A stretch of DNA of 64,000 nucleotides from Candidatus Gastranaerophilales bacterium (GTDB lineage: Bacteria > Cyanobacteriota > Vampirovibrionia > Gastranaerophilales > Gastranaerophilaceae), in contig CANQRH010000002.1 in NCBI GenBank assembly GCA_947626225.1, positions 1 through 64,000 on the forward strand, written 5' to 3'. The notes below the pieces were generated by a model, which searched no databases, was not told the origin of the DNA, and saw nothing but the letters and a program-made list of their open reading frames with translations. Shown piece after piece: positions 38,406-47,563 of this stretch (its first letter is position 1; each line of letters opens with the position of its first letter). The position numbers were made by a program, and so were the translations under genes.

Positions 38406-40140
38406 ATGGTTACGATGAGAAAAGGGTTGGCAACCCGTTTATTTAATGCCGAACACCCGCAAAGGGGGGGGGGGCAATAGCGCCCGTCTGACAAGGGGCT
38501 TAGGCTGTTTCAGCCGTTTTGATTATTGCGCCTTCTCGCTTGCGGAGATGATGGTAGTCATGCTTATTATGAGCATAGTTTTGGCTGCCATGGCACCGAT
38601 GATTACAACGAGGATAAAAGCCGATCAGGCATTAAAAGCGGGTGAAGCTGCCGCACCGCAGGAAGATAACAATCCGTGGCAATGGGTTGAAGGCTCTGAA
38701 ACTGATGCATACTCTCAGGCTTCAAGAAACATGATAGGTCAAAGTGCGGCCGGAGAAGATGACGGCGATGCGATGCTGATTTTGAACAAGGGGAAAGATG
38801 ACAGAGGCGATATTTTATTTAAAAATTCTAAAGGTAATTTCGGACGTTTAGATGTTTGGAACCTTTCTTCCAACAATCAGATTGATTCCGGCGGGATAGT
38901 ACTTGGTGCTACAACTCCCGGTACCGCAAGCAGGAGTAAAAGTGGCGGTATAAATATAGGTTTTGATAATACTTTAGGTGATACGTGGTCTGCCGTAGTC
39001 GGATATAAAAATTCAGTGGAAGGATATTCTAGGGTGTTTGGATTCAAAAATACCGTGGAAGATGCAACCGTAGTTGGAGAGCATAATAAGGTAACAGGTA
39101 ATAGTATGTCCGTATTAGGAAGCGGTACTACTTCTCAAAAACAAGCATATGGAGCTATAATAGGTATTAATAATACAATTAATACCGGAGGCGAGGATTA
39201 TCTGCTTGGCCGGCAGAATACGGTTGAAAAAGGATCCTGCCATGTATTAGGTAGCTATAATGAATTAAACGGATATAGCTCTATAGTTGTTGGGAAAGAA
39301 AATACCACAGCATTAAGTTCACAGTACGCTACGGGTACTTGCTATGCATTTGGTGAAGAAAATTCAGTATCAGGAAGGACGTTTTCTATGGCGATAGGTA
39401 GGGAAAACGAAGTTACCGGTGAAGATAGTATAGCAATAGGTAGATATGCAAGTGCAACCGGTTATCACTCTCTGGCAATAGGTGTTGAGGGTACTTTGAA
39501 AAATAGTCGCACAGAGCCGGCCACCACAGCAAGCAGTTCGTATTCTGTTGCAATAGGATACCGTTCTTTATCTTCGGGCAGCTATTCGATAGCATTAGGT
39601 TCTCATGCAAAGGCTTCAGGTGAATCCTCTATAGCAATATCCGCAAATAAATTTAATAATGATTACGCAGTAGCAAGCGGTAAGTATTCTGTTGCAATCG
39701 GTTATAAAGCGCAAGCAACAAGTGACTATGAGATTGCTTTAGGCAGTTCCAATAATACTGTAAAAATCCCCGGAAAACTCTACGTAAACGGTACAAATGT
39801 CACATCTGACAAACGTCTGAAATATATTAAAGGTGAAAATAAAAACGGATTAGACGCAATCAAAAAGATAAAAGTCTACGACTTCACCTTCAAAAAAGAT
39901 GAAAACAAAGAACCCAGAGTCGGTGTCATAGCACAGGAACTTCAAAAAATCCTTCCCGATGCCGTCAAAAAAGGTTCTGACGGGTTCTTAACAATCCGTA
40001 TAGATGACATCATCTATACTTTAGTCAATGCGGTAAAAGAATTAGACCGCAAAGTTTCCGAACTCACAGAAACCCTAAAACAGGTTCAAGCGGAACAAAA
40101 ACGAATAAATCAGCGGCTCGATGCGTTGGAGAGAAAGTAA
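38406..40140 (+). CDS. prepilin-like N-terminus + YadA-head-like repeats + Peptidase_S74 intramolecular chaperone domain; 5' end frameshifted at a G11 tract
   Basis: AFSLAEMMVVMLIMSIVLAAMAPMITTRIK (class III signal, E5); repeats such as SIAIGRYASATGYHSLAIG and SYSIALGSHAKASGESSIAI; SDKRLKYIKGENKNGLDAIKKIKVYDFTFKKDENKEPRVGVIAQELQKILPDAV (S74). The track ORF starts at 38446; the start with SD AGAGGA is ATG 38406, which is in another frame because of G11 (38464-38474). Confidence 0.8.
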
Positions 40141-40149
40141 ATTCGGACG

Positions 40150-40590
40150 TTGAAAAGTTAATAGAAAGTTATTAAGTTACTAGGTTACTAAGTTATTAGG
40201 TTCGTATAGGTTCGCTGCGCGAACGGAATATATATAAGTTAGTAAGTTATTAAGTTAGTAGTTACTAAGTTCTTATCGGTGCTTCGCACGGAAATAGAAA
40301 AGTTACTAGGTTAACAGTTACTAGGTTATTAGGTTCAAATAGGTTCGCTACGCGAACGGAATAGATATAAGTTAGTAAGTTAGTAGTTACTAAGTTCGTT
40401 ACGGTTCACTTCGTGAACGGAATTAAAAGAATCCGACTGTCGCGGAGTGAACAAGAACTAATAAAAGTTACTAAGTTAACAGTTACTAGGTTATTAAGTT
40501 CGTATAGGTGCTTCGCACGGAATAGACTAAGTTAGTAAGTTATTAAGTTAATAGTTAGGAAGTTCATTACGGTTCGCTGCGCGAACGGTA
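40150..40590. repeat. intergenic array of AAGTTAN/AGTTACTAAGTTA short repeats interleaved with mini-hairpins
   Basis: Hairpins GTTCGC-tgc-GCGAAC (40210, 40572), GTTCGC-tac-GCGAAC (40343), GTTCAC-ttc-GTGAAC (40404), GTGC-ttc-GCAC (40279, 40508), separated by AGTTA/GGTTA-type repeats. Confidence 0.85.
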
Positions 40591-40647
40591 TTTAAAACAG
40601 GTTCTCATTCAACTTAAGCTCCGCGTAAGCGGAAAGCTTAATTATTT

Positions 40648-40676
40648 CTCCCGTTTCTTACGGGAGTTTTTTTTTA
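40648..40676 (+). terminator. intrinsic terminator
   Basis: CTCCCGTttctTACGGGAGTTTTTTTTT. Confidence 0.8.
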
Positions 40677-40706
40677 TTTCACCCAATTTTATGCTAATAT
40701 TCTTTT

Positions 40707-41303
40707 ATGAAATTATGCATTTTTTCCGGAACTTTCAATCCTGTTCATAACGCCCATCTCGCTGTCGCAGATTTCGTGATTGAAAAATTCGGATTCGATA
40801 AAATCTTGTTTATCCCCGCTTATAAACCGCCCCATAAAGATTTTAACCCGCAAATGTCAAACCACAGGCTTGCAATGACCAAACTCGCCGTTAAAAATAA
40901 TCCGCATTTTCAAGTCTCCGATATCGAATTTATGCACGAAGGTAAATCTTATTCATACCTTACCATTCTTGAATTATACAAAAAATTCAATATTGACGGG
41001 AAAATTAATTTTATTATCGGTACGGACGCCTTTGAAAAAATCGAAACCTGGTATGAAACCGATAAACTTAAAACTATTGTCGATTTTATTGTTTTTCCGC
41101 GCTCATTTAATTCCGTTAATCTTGATTATCTGAAAGAAAAAGGATATAATTTTGTACAGGCGGAACTTCCGTTTAACAATATTTCATCCACCGATTTGAG
41201 AGAGAAAATTGCACGGCAAGAACCCGTTTCTGAGTTTATACCCTGCGAAGTTGAGGAATATATTAAGAAAAATGAATTATACGGATATAAAAAAACAACT
41301 TAA
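40707..41303 (+). CDS. nadD: nicotinate-nucleotide adenylyltransferase
   Basis: IFSGTFNPVHNAHLAVADFV, PPHKDFNP, ISSTDLREKI. Confidence 0.93.
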   Translation: MKLCIFSGTFNPVHNAHLAVADFVIEKFGFDKILFIPAYKPPHKDFNPQMSNHRLAMTKLAVKNNPHFQVSDIEFMHEGKSYSYLTILELYKKFNIDGKINFIIGTDAFEKIETWYETDKLKTIVDFIVFPRSFNSVNLDYLKEKGYNFVQAELPFNNISSTDLREKIARQEPVSEFIPCEVEEYIKKNELYGYKKTT

Positions 41304-41847
41304 AAATACTTTGTCGGAAGAAAGATATTTTCATACTCTCGGTACCGCCGATTGCGCAAAAAAACTCGCTGAAAAATACGGCTTGGATGAAGAAAAAGCA
41401 TATCTGGCAGGACTTCTGCACGACTGCGCAAAATGCTTCTCCAACGAAAAACTTTTAGAGATTATAAAAAATAACCTCGATGTCAATGAAAACGAAATGC
41501 TTAATTATAAAACTCTGCATGCTCCCGTAAGTTCGTTTGTCGCTCACAATGATTTCGGCGTTTGCGATGAAAATATTTTGAGCGCAATCAGATGGCATAC
41601 ACTCGGCAGACTCGATATGACCGAGTTCGATAAAATTATTTTTCTTGCCGATAAAATTGAACCCAATACGCGTGATAAAAAATATTCCGAAGAAATCTTT
41701 AAAATCCTTGACGAAGAAAACGGCTTGAATAAAGCTTTGTTAAGATGCTACAAAGAAACCATAAAAAGCCTCGTCAAACGCGATTTGAAAATCTGCTTAT
41801 TGACTATAGAAATTTACAATAAACTTCAAGATTTGGTGCAAAATTAG
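41272..41847 (+). CDS. yqeK: YqeK-like HD-domain phosphohydrolase
   Basis: HTLGTADCAKKLAEKYGLDEEKAYLAGLLHDCAK, IRWHTLGR; directly follows nadD as in many genomes. Confidence 0.88.
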   Translation: MNYTDIKKQLKNTLSEERYFHTLGTADCAKKLAEKYGLDEEKAYLAGLLHDCAKCFSNEKLLEIIKNNLDVNENEMLNYKTLHAPVSSFVAHNDFGVCDENILSAIRWHTLGRLDMTEFDKIIFLADKIEPNTRDKKYSEEIFKILDEENGLNKALLRCYKETIKSLVKRDLKICLLTIEIYNKLQDLVQN

Positions 41848-41886
41848 CATGTTCATGTTACAATAAATTGCAAAGTGAGGGAAATT

Positions 41887-44067
41887 ATGAACGTAGTTGA
41901 AATTAAGAATAATTTGGTAAAAATTGCTTACGAACCCAAAGACAACTTGGCTCTTGCGGGATTTGTGATTATTGAGGATGAAAATTCTCCGTATGTCGCA
42001 CAAATCATGAATTTGAGAGCCGATAACAGCGGTAACTTTGCCGTTGCTAAACTTTTATTTACTTTCAACGATGAAGGTATTTTAAAATCTTATAACGGTA
42101 CTATTCCTTCTTTGTCGTCCGTTGTTTCTAATCTCCCCGCTCAGGAACTGCTCGATGTTATTCCAGTTGAAAATCCCGTTATATTCGGCAGACTCGCTCA
42201 GCAAAATATAGCCATGAAAGTTGACAAATCAGTTTTTGAAAATAATCTGCTTATTTGCTCAGATAACGTTTCCAATACTTTTGAATTAATAGGCAAATTG
42301 GCTTCACAGTTAAGAGAAAAAGTCGTTGTTATTGATACCGAAGGAAATTACCCCTCAGATGAGAAAATTGTATTTTCCGATGATTTTAAACTTCCGCTGA
42401 ATTATCAGACTATCGACTATGTTTACGAAAACGACTTGGATGACGTTGATGCGGTCAGCAAAGCAGTTATTCAGGATATATTTAAGGAAGTTCAGGAATA
42501 TACAAAAACTCTGACTGACGGTTTCCTTCCGTTCGACTCGTTCTATAACGTTGTTGATGCACAATATGCACAAACCCAAATCCCTCAACTCGTGCTTTTG
42601 AAAAATAAACTTCAAAAATACAAAGAAGCCGGAGTTTTTGCGCAAAACCATACGGATATTCTCGGACTTACCGTTGCGGTTGAAAATAAAAGCCCCGCGG
42701 TTATTGATATCTCCAACGTAAAAGATTCACTGCAAAAAGAGCTTATCAACTATATTTACAGTGTATTGAACAATCTTGATACCGTTGTTTACTCCTTTGT
42801 TAAGGTTGCAAATGACAACTCCGATAAAAAACTTTTAAGACTTTTGACCGCTAATACAAATGTTTATACTACTTTGATTTGTTCTCACGAATACAAATAT
42901 GTCAGCGAATTGAAAGAAATTGCACAGAATTTGGTTCTGTTTACACCGCAAACACTTCAACATGACTTTTTGAGTTACAATTCGTATCTGAATAAACTTA
43001 ACGGAAATGAATTTATAATTTACGGTGCTCATACACAAAATATTCCGTTGATCGTTGAACTGGCTGAAGTCAGTGAAGATGCTCCTTCAAATCCCGATGA
43101 TGATTCCGCGGGATTTAATGAATTTGAAAATTCTGAAGATGAATTTGCCCAAGCACCTGTTGAACCCGAGGACGCAGAAGCGGTTACGGTCAGCGAAGAA
43201 GCTGTTGTAGAAGAACTTCCCGCCGATGAGGCACAACATGATGATACTCCGGAAGTTGAAGTAATTCCCGAAAGTTCGGATGAAATTTTGCCTGTTGATA
43301 ATATTCTCTCTGATGAAGAACCGATTGAACAGGTTGTTGAAGAACTTTCCGTTGATGAAACTTTGAATGAAGCAACTCCGCTTGAAGATACTGCGGTTGA
43401 AGATATTACGGTTGAAGAACCGCAGCCGGCCGAACCTGATTCGGCAATTGTTCAACCCGAAGAAACTACTGTAACCGAATCTTACACTGAAACGCCGGTT
43501 ATTGATGAAACACCCGTTGAGGATTCTGAAGTTATTGACGATGAATATACTGATGTTGCCGTTGATATTACCGAGGAAGATAATCAGATTGATGAAATTC
43601 CCGATAATGATGAACCGCAAATTATTGAAGAACCAACTATCGCGGAAGATGAATCCGTCGTTGTTGAAGAAATTCAGGAACCTTCCGATGATGATATTGT
43701 AGAACAGGTTGCCAAAGATGTTGATAAGGTCTTTTATGAAAAACTTCCCGCGGATGATGATATTGAAGAAGATGTTTTGACGGAAGACGATTTAAATCTT
43801 ATCGATGATTTGGAAAATATTGAGCCTGAAGAACCTGAAGTTGATGCTCAAACTCCTGTTGTTCCGATTTATCCCGCCGATGATATCGAAGAAAACGAAG
43901 TCCAAACTTTTGAACCCGGCGACAGAGTTTCAACTCCAAAATACGGTGAAGGCGTTGTTGAAAATATGGTTAAATACGGCGACAAATTGCTTTGCTCCAT
44001 CGATTTCCCAAATATCGGCAGAAGACTTCTGAATCCCGCAGTAACCGATATTAAGAAATTATCTTAA
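41887..44067 (+). CDS. HerA-like (degenerate P-loop) protein with long acidic linker and C-terminal PcrA/UvrD-type Tudor domain
   Basis: N-terminal barrel-like region; ENNLLICSDNVSNTFELIGKLASQL...VVVIDTEGNY at the HerA Walker A/B positions; D/E-rich linker; FEPGDRVSTPKYGEGVVENMVKYGDKLLCSIDFPNIGRRLLNPAVTDIKKL at the C-terminus. Confidence 0.6.
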   Translation: MNVVEIKNNLVKIAYEPKDNLALAGFVIIEDENSPYVAQIMNLRADNSGNFAVAKLLFTFNDEGILKSYNGTIPSLSSVVSNLPAQELLDVIPVENPVIFGRLAQQNIAMKVDKSVFENNLLICSDNVSNTFELIGKLASQLREKVVVIDTEGNYPSDEKIVFSDDFKLPLNYQTIDYVYENDLDDVDAVSKAVIQDIFKEVQEYTKTLTDGFLPFDSFYNVVDAQYAQTQIPQLVLLKNKLQKYKEAGVFAQNHTDILGLTVAVENKSPAVIDISNVKDSLQKELINYIYSVLNNLDTVVYSFVKVANDNSDKKLLRLLTANTNVYTTLICSHEYKYVSELKEIAQNLVLFTPQTLQHDFLSYNSYLNKLNGNEFIIYGAHTQNIPLIVELAEVSEDAPSNPDDDSAGFNEFENSEDEFAQAPVEPEDAEAVTVSEEAVVEELPADEAQHDDTPEVEVIPESSDEILPVDNILSDEEPIEQVVEELSVDETLNEATPLEDTAVEDITVEEPQPAEPDSAIVQPEETTVTESYTETPVIDETPVEDSEVIDDEYTDVAVDITEEDNQIDEIPDNDEPQIIEEPTIAEDESVVVEEIQEPSDDDIVEQVAKDVDKVFYEKLPADDDIEEDVLTEDDLNLIDDLENIEPEEPEVDAQTPVVPIYPADDIEENEVQTFEPGDRVSTPKYGEGVVENMVKYGDKLLCSIDFPNIGRRLLNPAVTDIKKLS

Positions 44068-44403
44068 ATTTGATGCACCTTTTAAATATACAAACTTTGG
44101 GGTGAAATTTTCATCACAATTCAGCACGATAAGCACCCGCAGACACATTTGCAATGAATCCGCAACATCAAGCTCGTGAAAGCACATCATTGCCGTGTCT
44201 TTCAATCCGAAATCCAATCTTGCAAATTTAGCGGGAAATTCGGCGTTTAAATCGGTTGTGGTCGTAAAAATTATATGCGATATCTTTTCTTTTTGGATAT
44301 TGTTTTGTAAAAACATCTCATTTAAAAGCTCAATTACCGCATCTTTTACGGCTTCTTTTGTGTTGCTCTCAACAGTTATCGCACCTCTGATACCTTTAAT
44401 CAT
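44059..44403 (-). CDS. aroH: chorismate mutase, AroH class
   Basis: MIKGIRGAITVESNTKEAVKDAVIELLNEM, IIFTTTTDLNAEFPAKFAR. Confidence 0.9.
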   Translation of the reverse strand: MIKGIRGAITVESNTKEAVKDAVIELLNEMFLQNNIQKEKISHIIFTTTTDLNAEFPAKFARLDFGLKDTAMMCFHELDVADSLQMCLRVLIVLNCDENFTPKFVYLKGASNLR

Positions 44404-45311
44404 TTTTTTAACCCGTTTGCCCAATCTCTTGCGTACATTTCACCTTTGCCCTCCGGTTTGACTTTTACAAGTAAGATAGAATCTTTTCCGCAGGCAACTT
44501 CTACACCTTCTTTTGAATACCGCACAAATTCTCCGCATTTGCCGCAACCTTGTTTCACTTTGGTTTCAAGAACTTTGATTATTTTGTTGTTGTAAATAAA
44601 ATAAGCGGACGGAGATTTGTAAATCCCGCGAACAAGATTATGAATTTCTTTTGCGGATTTATTCCAATCAATCAAAGCTTCCTCTTTGCAAAGCTTATTT
44701 GCCGTACAAGCACCCTGTTCGCATTGCTTTTCGGGAGTTATAATACCGTTTATAATCCCTGTAAGGGTCTTTTCTATAAGTTCGGGAGACTTTTCACTTA
44801 CAATATTAAATAAATCCTCGCAATTCATATCTTCAGAGATTTCGATTTTTTCCCGAAGACAAACATCACCGCAGTCAAGCCCAAGTTCCGTTACCATAGT
44901 GCAGATACCGGTTTCTTTATCACCGTTGATTATAGCCCGCTGAATCGGGTTTGCACCCCGGTATTTGGGAAGAAGTGATGCATGAAGGTTTATCGTTTCA
45001 TATTTTGGAATGTCCAATACTTCCTGTGACAAAATCTGCCCGAAAGCAAATGTAACAAAAAAGTCAGGGTTTAATTTTCTTAATTCGTTTTGAATGTCCG
45101 GTTCTTTGCGGATTGATTTAGGCTGAAAAACGGGAAGCCCCTTTTCAAGAGCAAATCTTTTTATCGGTGACATGGTAAGGTTTTGTCCTCTGCCCGCTGG
45201 TCTGTCGGGTTGAGTTACAACCGCAAGGACGTTGATTTTATCCGAATTGTAAAGGTATTCAAGTGATTTTAATGCTATCTGCGGGGTGCCGAAAAATATT
45301 ATATTTATCAC
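44400..45311 (-). CDS. fmt: methionyl-tRNA formyltransferase
   Basis: IIFFGTPQIALKSLEYL, TQPDRPAGRGQ, NLHASLLPKYRGANPIQRAIINGDKETG. Confidence 0.96.
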   Translation of the reverse strand: MINIIFFGTPQIALKSLEYLYNSDKINVLAVVTQPDRPAGRGQNLTMSPIKRFALEKGLPVFQPKSIRKEPDIQNELRKLNPDFFVTFAFGQILSQEVLDIPKYETINLHASLLPKYRGANPIQRAIINGDKETGICTMVTELGLDCGDVCLREKIEISEDMNCEDLFNIVSEKSPELIEKTLTGIINGIITPEKQCEQGACTANKLCKEEALIDWNKSAKEIHNLVRGIYKSPSAYFIYNNKIIKVLETKVKQGCGKCGEFVRYSKEGVEVACGKDSILLVKVKPEGKGEMYARDWANGLKK

Positions 45312-45868
45312 TTGTTAAGCTCCTTATCAAGTTCCGAATCATCCGCAAGTTTTTCGGGTTCAACAGGGGGCAGGTTGTGTTCTGCCAGAACTTTGTCTGT
45401 TTCAAATCGGTTAACGCAATGATCAATGAACAGGATTCCGTCCAGATGGTCGTATTCATGCTGTATGGCACGTGACAATAATTCGCCGTCCTTTGCCTCA
45501 AGTATAAATGCTCTCCCGTTTATATCAAGAGCTTTAACCGTTACGTTTGAATAACGTTTTACATCCGTGTAAGCTTCGGGGAAACTTATACAGCCCTCTT
45601 GTGCTATAACGGCTCCTGATTTTTTTATGATTTTCGGATTGATAAATACATGCGGATTTAGCGGTTCATCGTTTTTGGAAACATCAACTACAAAAACTCT
45701 GTAGTTAACACCGATTTGCGGAGCCGCCATACCGACACCGTTTTTTGCATACATGGTATCCAGCAAATCCTGAACAAGTTCATGTATTTTTTTTGATACT
45801 TTATGAACCTCTTTGGAAGGCTCTCTTAAACTCTTTTCACCGTATTGCAAAACTCTTTTTACAGCCAT
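45308..45868 (-). CDS. def: peptide deformylase
   Basis: GVGMAAPQIGV, EGCISFPE, QHEYDHLDGILFIDH. Confidence 0.96.
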   Translation of the reverse strand: MAVKRVLQYGEKSLREPSKEVHKVSKKIHELVQDLLDTMYAKNGVGMAAPQIGVNYRVFVVDVSKNDEPLNPHVFINPKIIKKSGAVIAQEGCISFPEAYTDVKRYSNVTVKALDINGRAFILEAKDGELLSRAIQHEYDHLDGILFIDHCVNRFETDKVLAEHNLPPVEPEKLADDSELDKELNK

Positions 45869-45900
45869 TTCTAACCTCTCATAAAGATTATACAATAATT

Positions 45901-46569
45901 TTATCTTACGTTCAAGAATTTATGTACCTGCGGAATCAGTCTTACATTTATGTACTTTTCAAGAAATTTATCTAAAATTGATACCGCAAATTCGGTTGAA
46001 ACATTTATCATATCGTCTTTCATTTCGGGTTGTAAAATTAATTCAATATTGTATTTGGTGCCGATTTGACAGCATTTTTCAATTTCTTCGGGGGTTATAT
46101 TTTCATTGAACACTATTTTTGCAAAAGTTTCAGTACCTTTGCACGCTTCAAAAAATTTGTCATGGAATTTTAAAGTATCTTTAATCCCTGTGGCGCTTTC
46201 CAGTTTTATATCTGCTGAAACAATATCAATAAAAGGTTTTACTTCCGAAAATTTGTCGGCAAGTGTTGCATTGGTTTCAAGATATATCTTTTTTTGAACT
46301 AAGGGCAAAAATTCTTTTAAAAATTCGGTTTGTAAAAGCGGTTCTCCGCCTGTCAGGGAAACCGAGTGAATATCTTTGTACGAATTTGCAATATCCGCAA
46401 GTTCACGGGGACAGTATTCGTTATAATCAGTTTGCGAAGAAAACTCCGTATCACAGTAATTACATTTTAAATTACAGTTGCAAAAACGGATAAAAAGCTG
46501 TTTATAACCTATATATCCACCTTCACCCTGTATCGAATCAAATACTTCTTTAATTTTTACTTTATCCAT
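45901..46569 (-). CDS. queE: 7-carboxy-7-deazaguanine synthase (radical SAM)
   Basis: [45 protein letters not shown]. Confidence 0.9.
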   Translation of the reverse strand: MDKVKIKEVFDSIQGEGGYIGYKQLFIRFCNCNLKCNYCDTEFSSQTDYNEYCPRELADIANSYKDIHSVSLTGGEPLLQTEFLKEFLPLVQKKIYLETNATLADKFSEVKPFIDIVSADIKLESATGIKDTLKFHDKFFEACKGTETFAKIVFNENITPEEIEKCCQIGTKYNIELILQPEMKDDMINVSTEFAVSILDKFLEKYINVRLIPQVHKFLNVR

Positions 46570-47542
46570 TTGATAAATTCTCTCTGATATTTTCCGATGA
46601 TAATTTTTTAAGCTTTTCGTAAAGCTTTATTTCATCATCCGATAAAACAGAGGGAATTTCAATATGCACGACGACTATCATATCGCCTGATTTGCCGTTT
46701 TGTTTTTGACCTTGTCCCGCAAGTCTGAATTTCTGCCCCGAACGGGTTTTTGGCGGAAGTTTTAAGGTAATGCCGAGTGACGGAACTCCGATATTACCGC
46801 CTAAAACAGCTTCATATGGAGTTATGGGAATGTTATATGTTATATCCCCGTTTTCATATTTTACGTTTGTGTCCTGTTCTATTTTTATTTTCAGGTACAA
46901 ATCTCCGTTTTTACCGCCATTTTCTCCTGCGGCACCTTCTTTTGGAATCCTGAGCTTTGTACCGTTTTTTATATTTTTCGGAATTTTTACCGTGATTTTT
47001 CTGTGTTCTGTTTTTTCACCGCTGCCGCTGCATTCGCTGCATTTTGCACCGTTAATAAATTTTCTTCCTTTGCAGTGCGGACATGTGCTTCTGTGCAAAA
47101 CGTTGACAACTTTTTGAGTTCCTTCTTTTGCTTCGTGAATTGTTATTGTTATATCTTCGTAAATGTCTTTACCGTTTTTGGGGGTTGGTTTTTTGGCAAA
47201 TTCTTCAAACATTTCGTTTATTTTTTTTGAAAATTCTTCTTTATTTTTTTGCTTGTTTGAAGTTTGAGTTTTTTTATATTCAAATTGAGCTTTTTGCGAA
47301 GTTGTTTTTTGTTCGGTTTTTTCCGTTTTTTTTGTTTTGAAAAATCCGTTTATTGTGTCGTATTGAAATCTTTTTTTAGCGTTTGACAGAGTTTTGTAGG
47401 CTTCGGAAATATCTTTAAACATTTGTGCGCCGTTGGGGTTTATATCCGGGTGGTATTTACGCGCAAGACGCCTGTATGCCGATTTTAATTCCGAATCGGT
47501 GCTGTCCGGTGTAACTCCTAAAATAGAATAATAATTCTTCAT
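46562..47542 (-). CDS. dnaJ: DnaJ-family chaperone
   Basis: [32 protein letters not shown]; reduced zinc finger with two CxxC motifs; CTD I/II. Confidence 0.85.
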   Translation of the reverse strand: MKNYYSILGVTPDSTDSELKSAYRRLARKYHPDINPNGAQMFKDISEAYKTLSNAKKRFQYDTINGFFKTKKTEKTEQKTTSQKAQFEYKKTQTSNKQKNKEEFSKKINEMFEEFAKKPTPKNGKDIYEDITITIHEAKEGTQKVVNVLHRSTCPHCKGRKFINGAKCSECSGSGEKTEHRKITVKIPKNIKNGTKLRIPKEGAAGENGGKNGDLYLKIKIEQDTNVKYENGDITYNIPITPYEAVLGGNIGVPSLGITLKLPPKTRSGQKFRLAGQGQKQNGKSGDMIVVVHIEIPSVLSDDEIKLYEKLKKLSSENIRENLSNG

Positions 47543-47563
47543 ATTTTCATATATAATGAAGAT

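Noticed and set aside
38306-38494. 62-aa minus-strand ORF across the G11 tract
   Set aside because: Overlaps promoter, SD and G tract of the prepilin gene; poly-G gives an artefactual poly-Pro/Cys segment.
43087-43620. 177-aa N/F/R/I-rich ORF opposite the acidic linker (and 43502-43702, 43805-44032)
   Set aside because: Composition is a mirror image of the GAA/GAT-rich acidic repeat on the other strand; no SD.
46770-47340. Several Phe-rich plus-strand ORFs over dnaJ
   Set aside because: Antisense to a clear DnaJ coding sequence; low-complexity F-rich translation from A/G-rich codons on the real strand.
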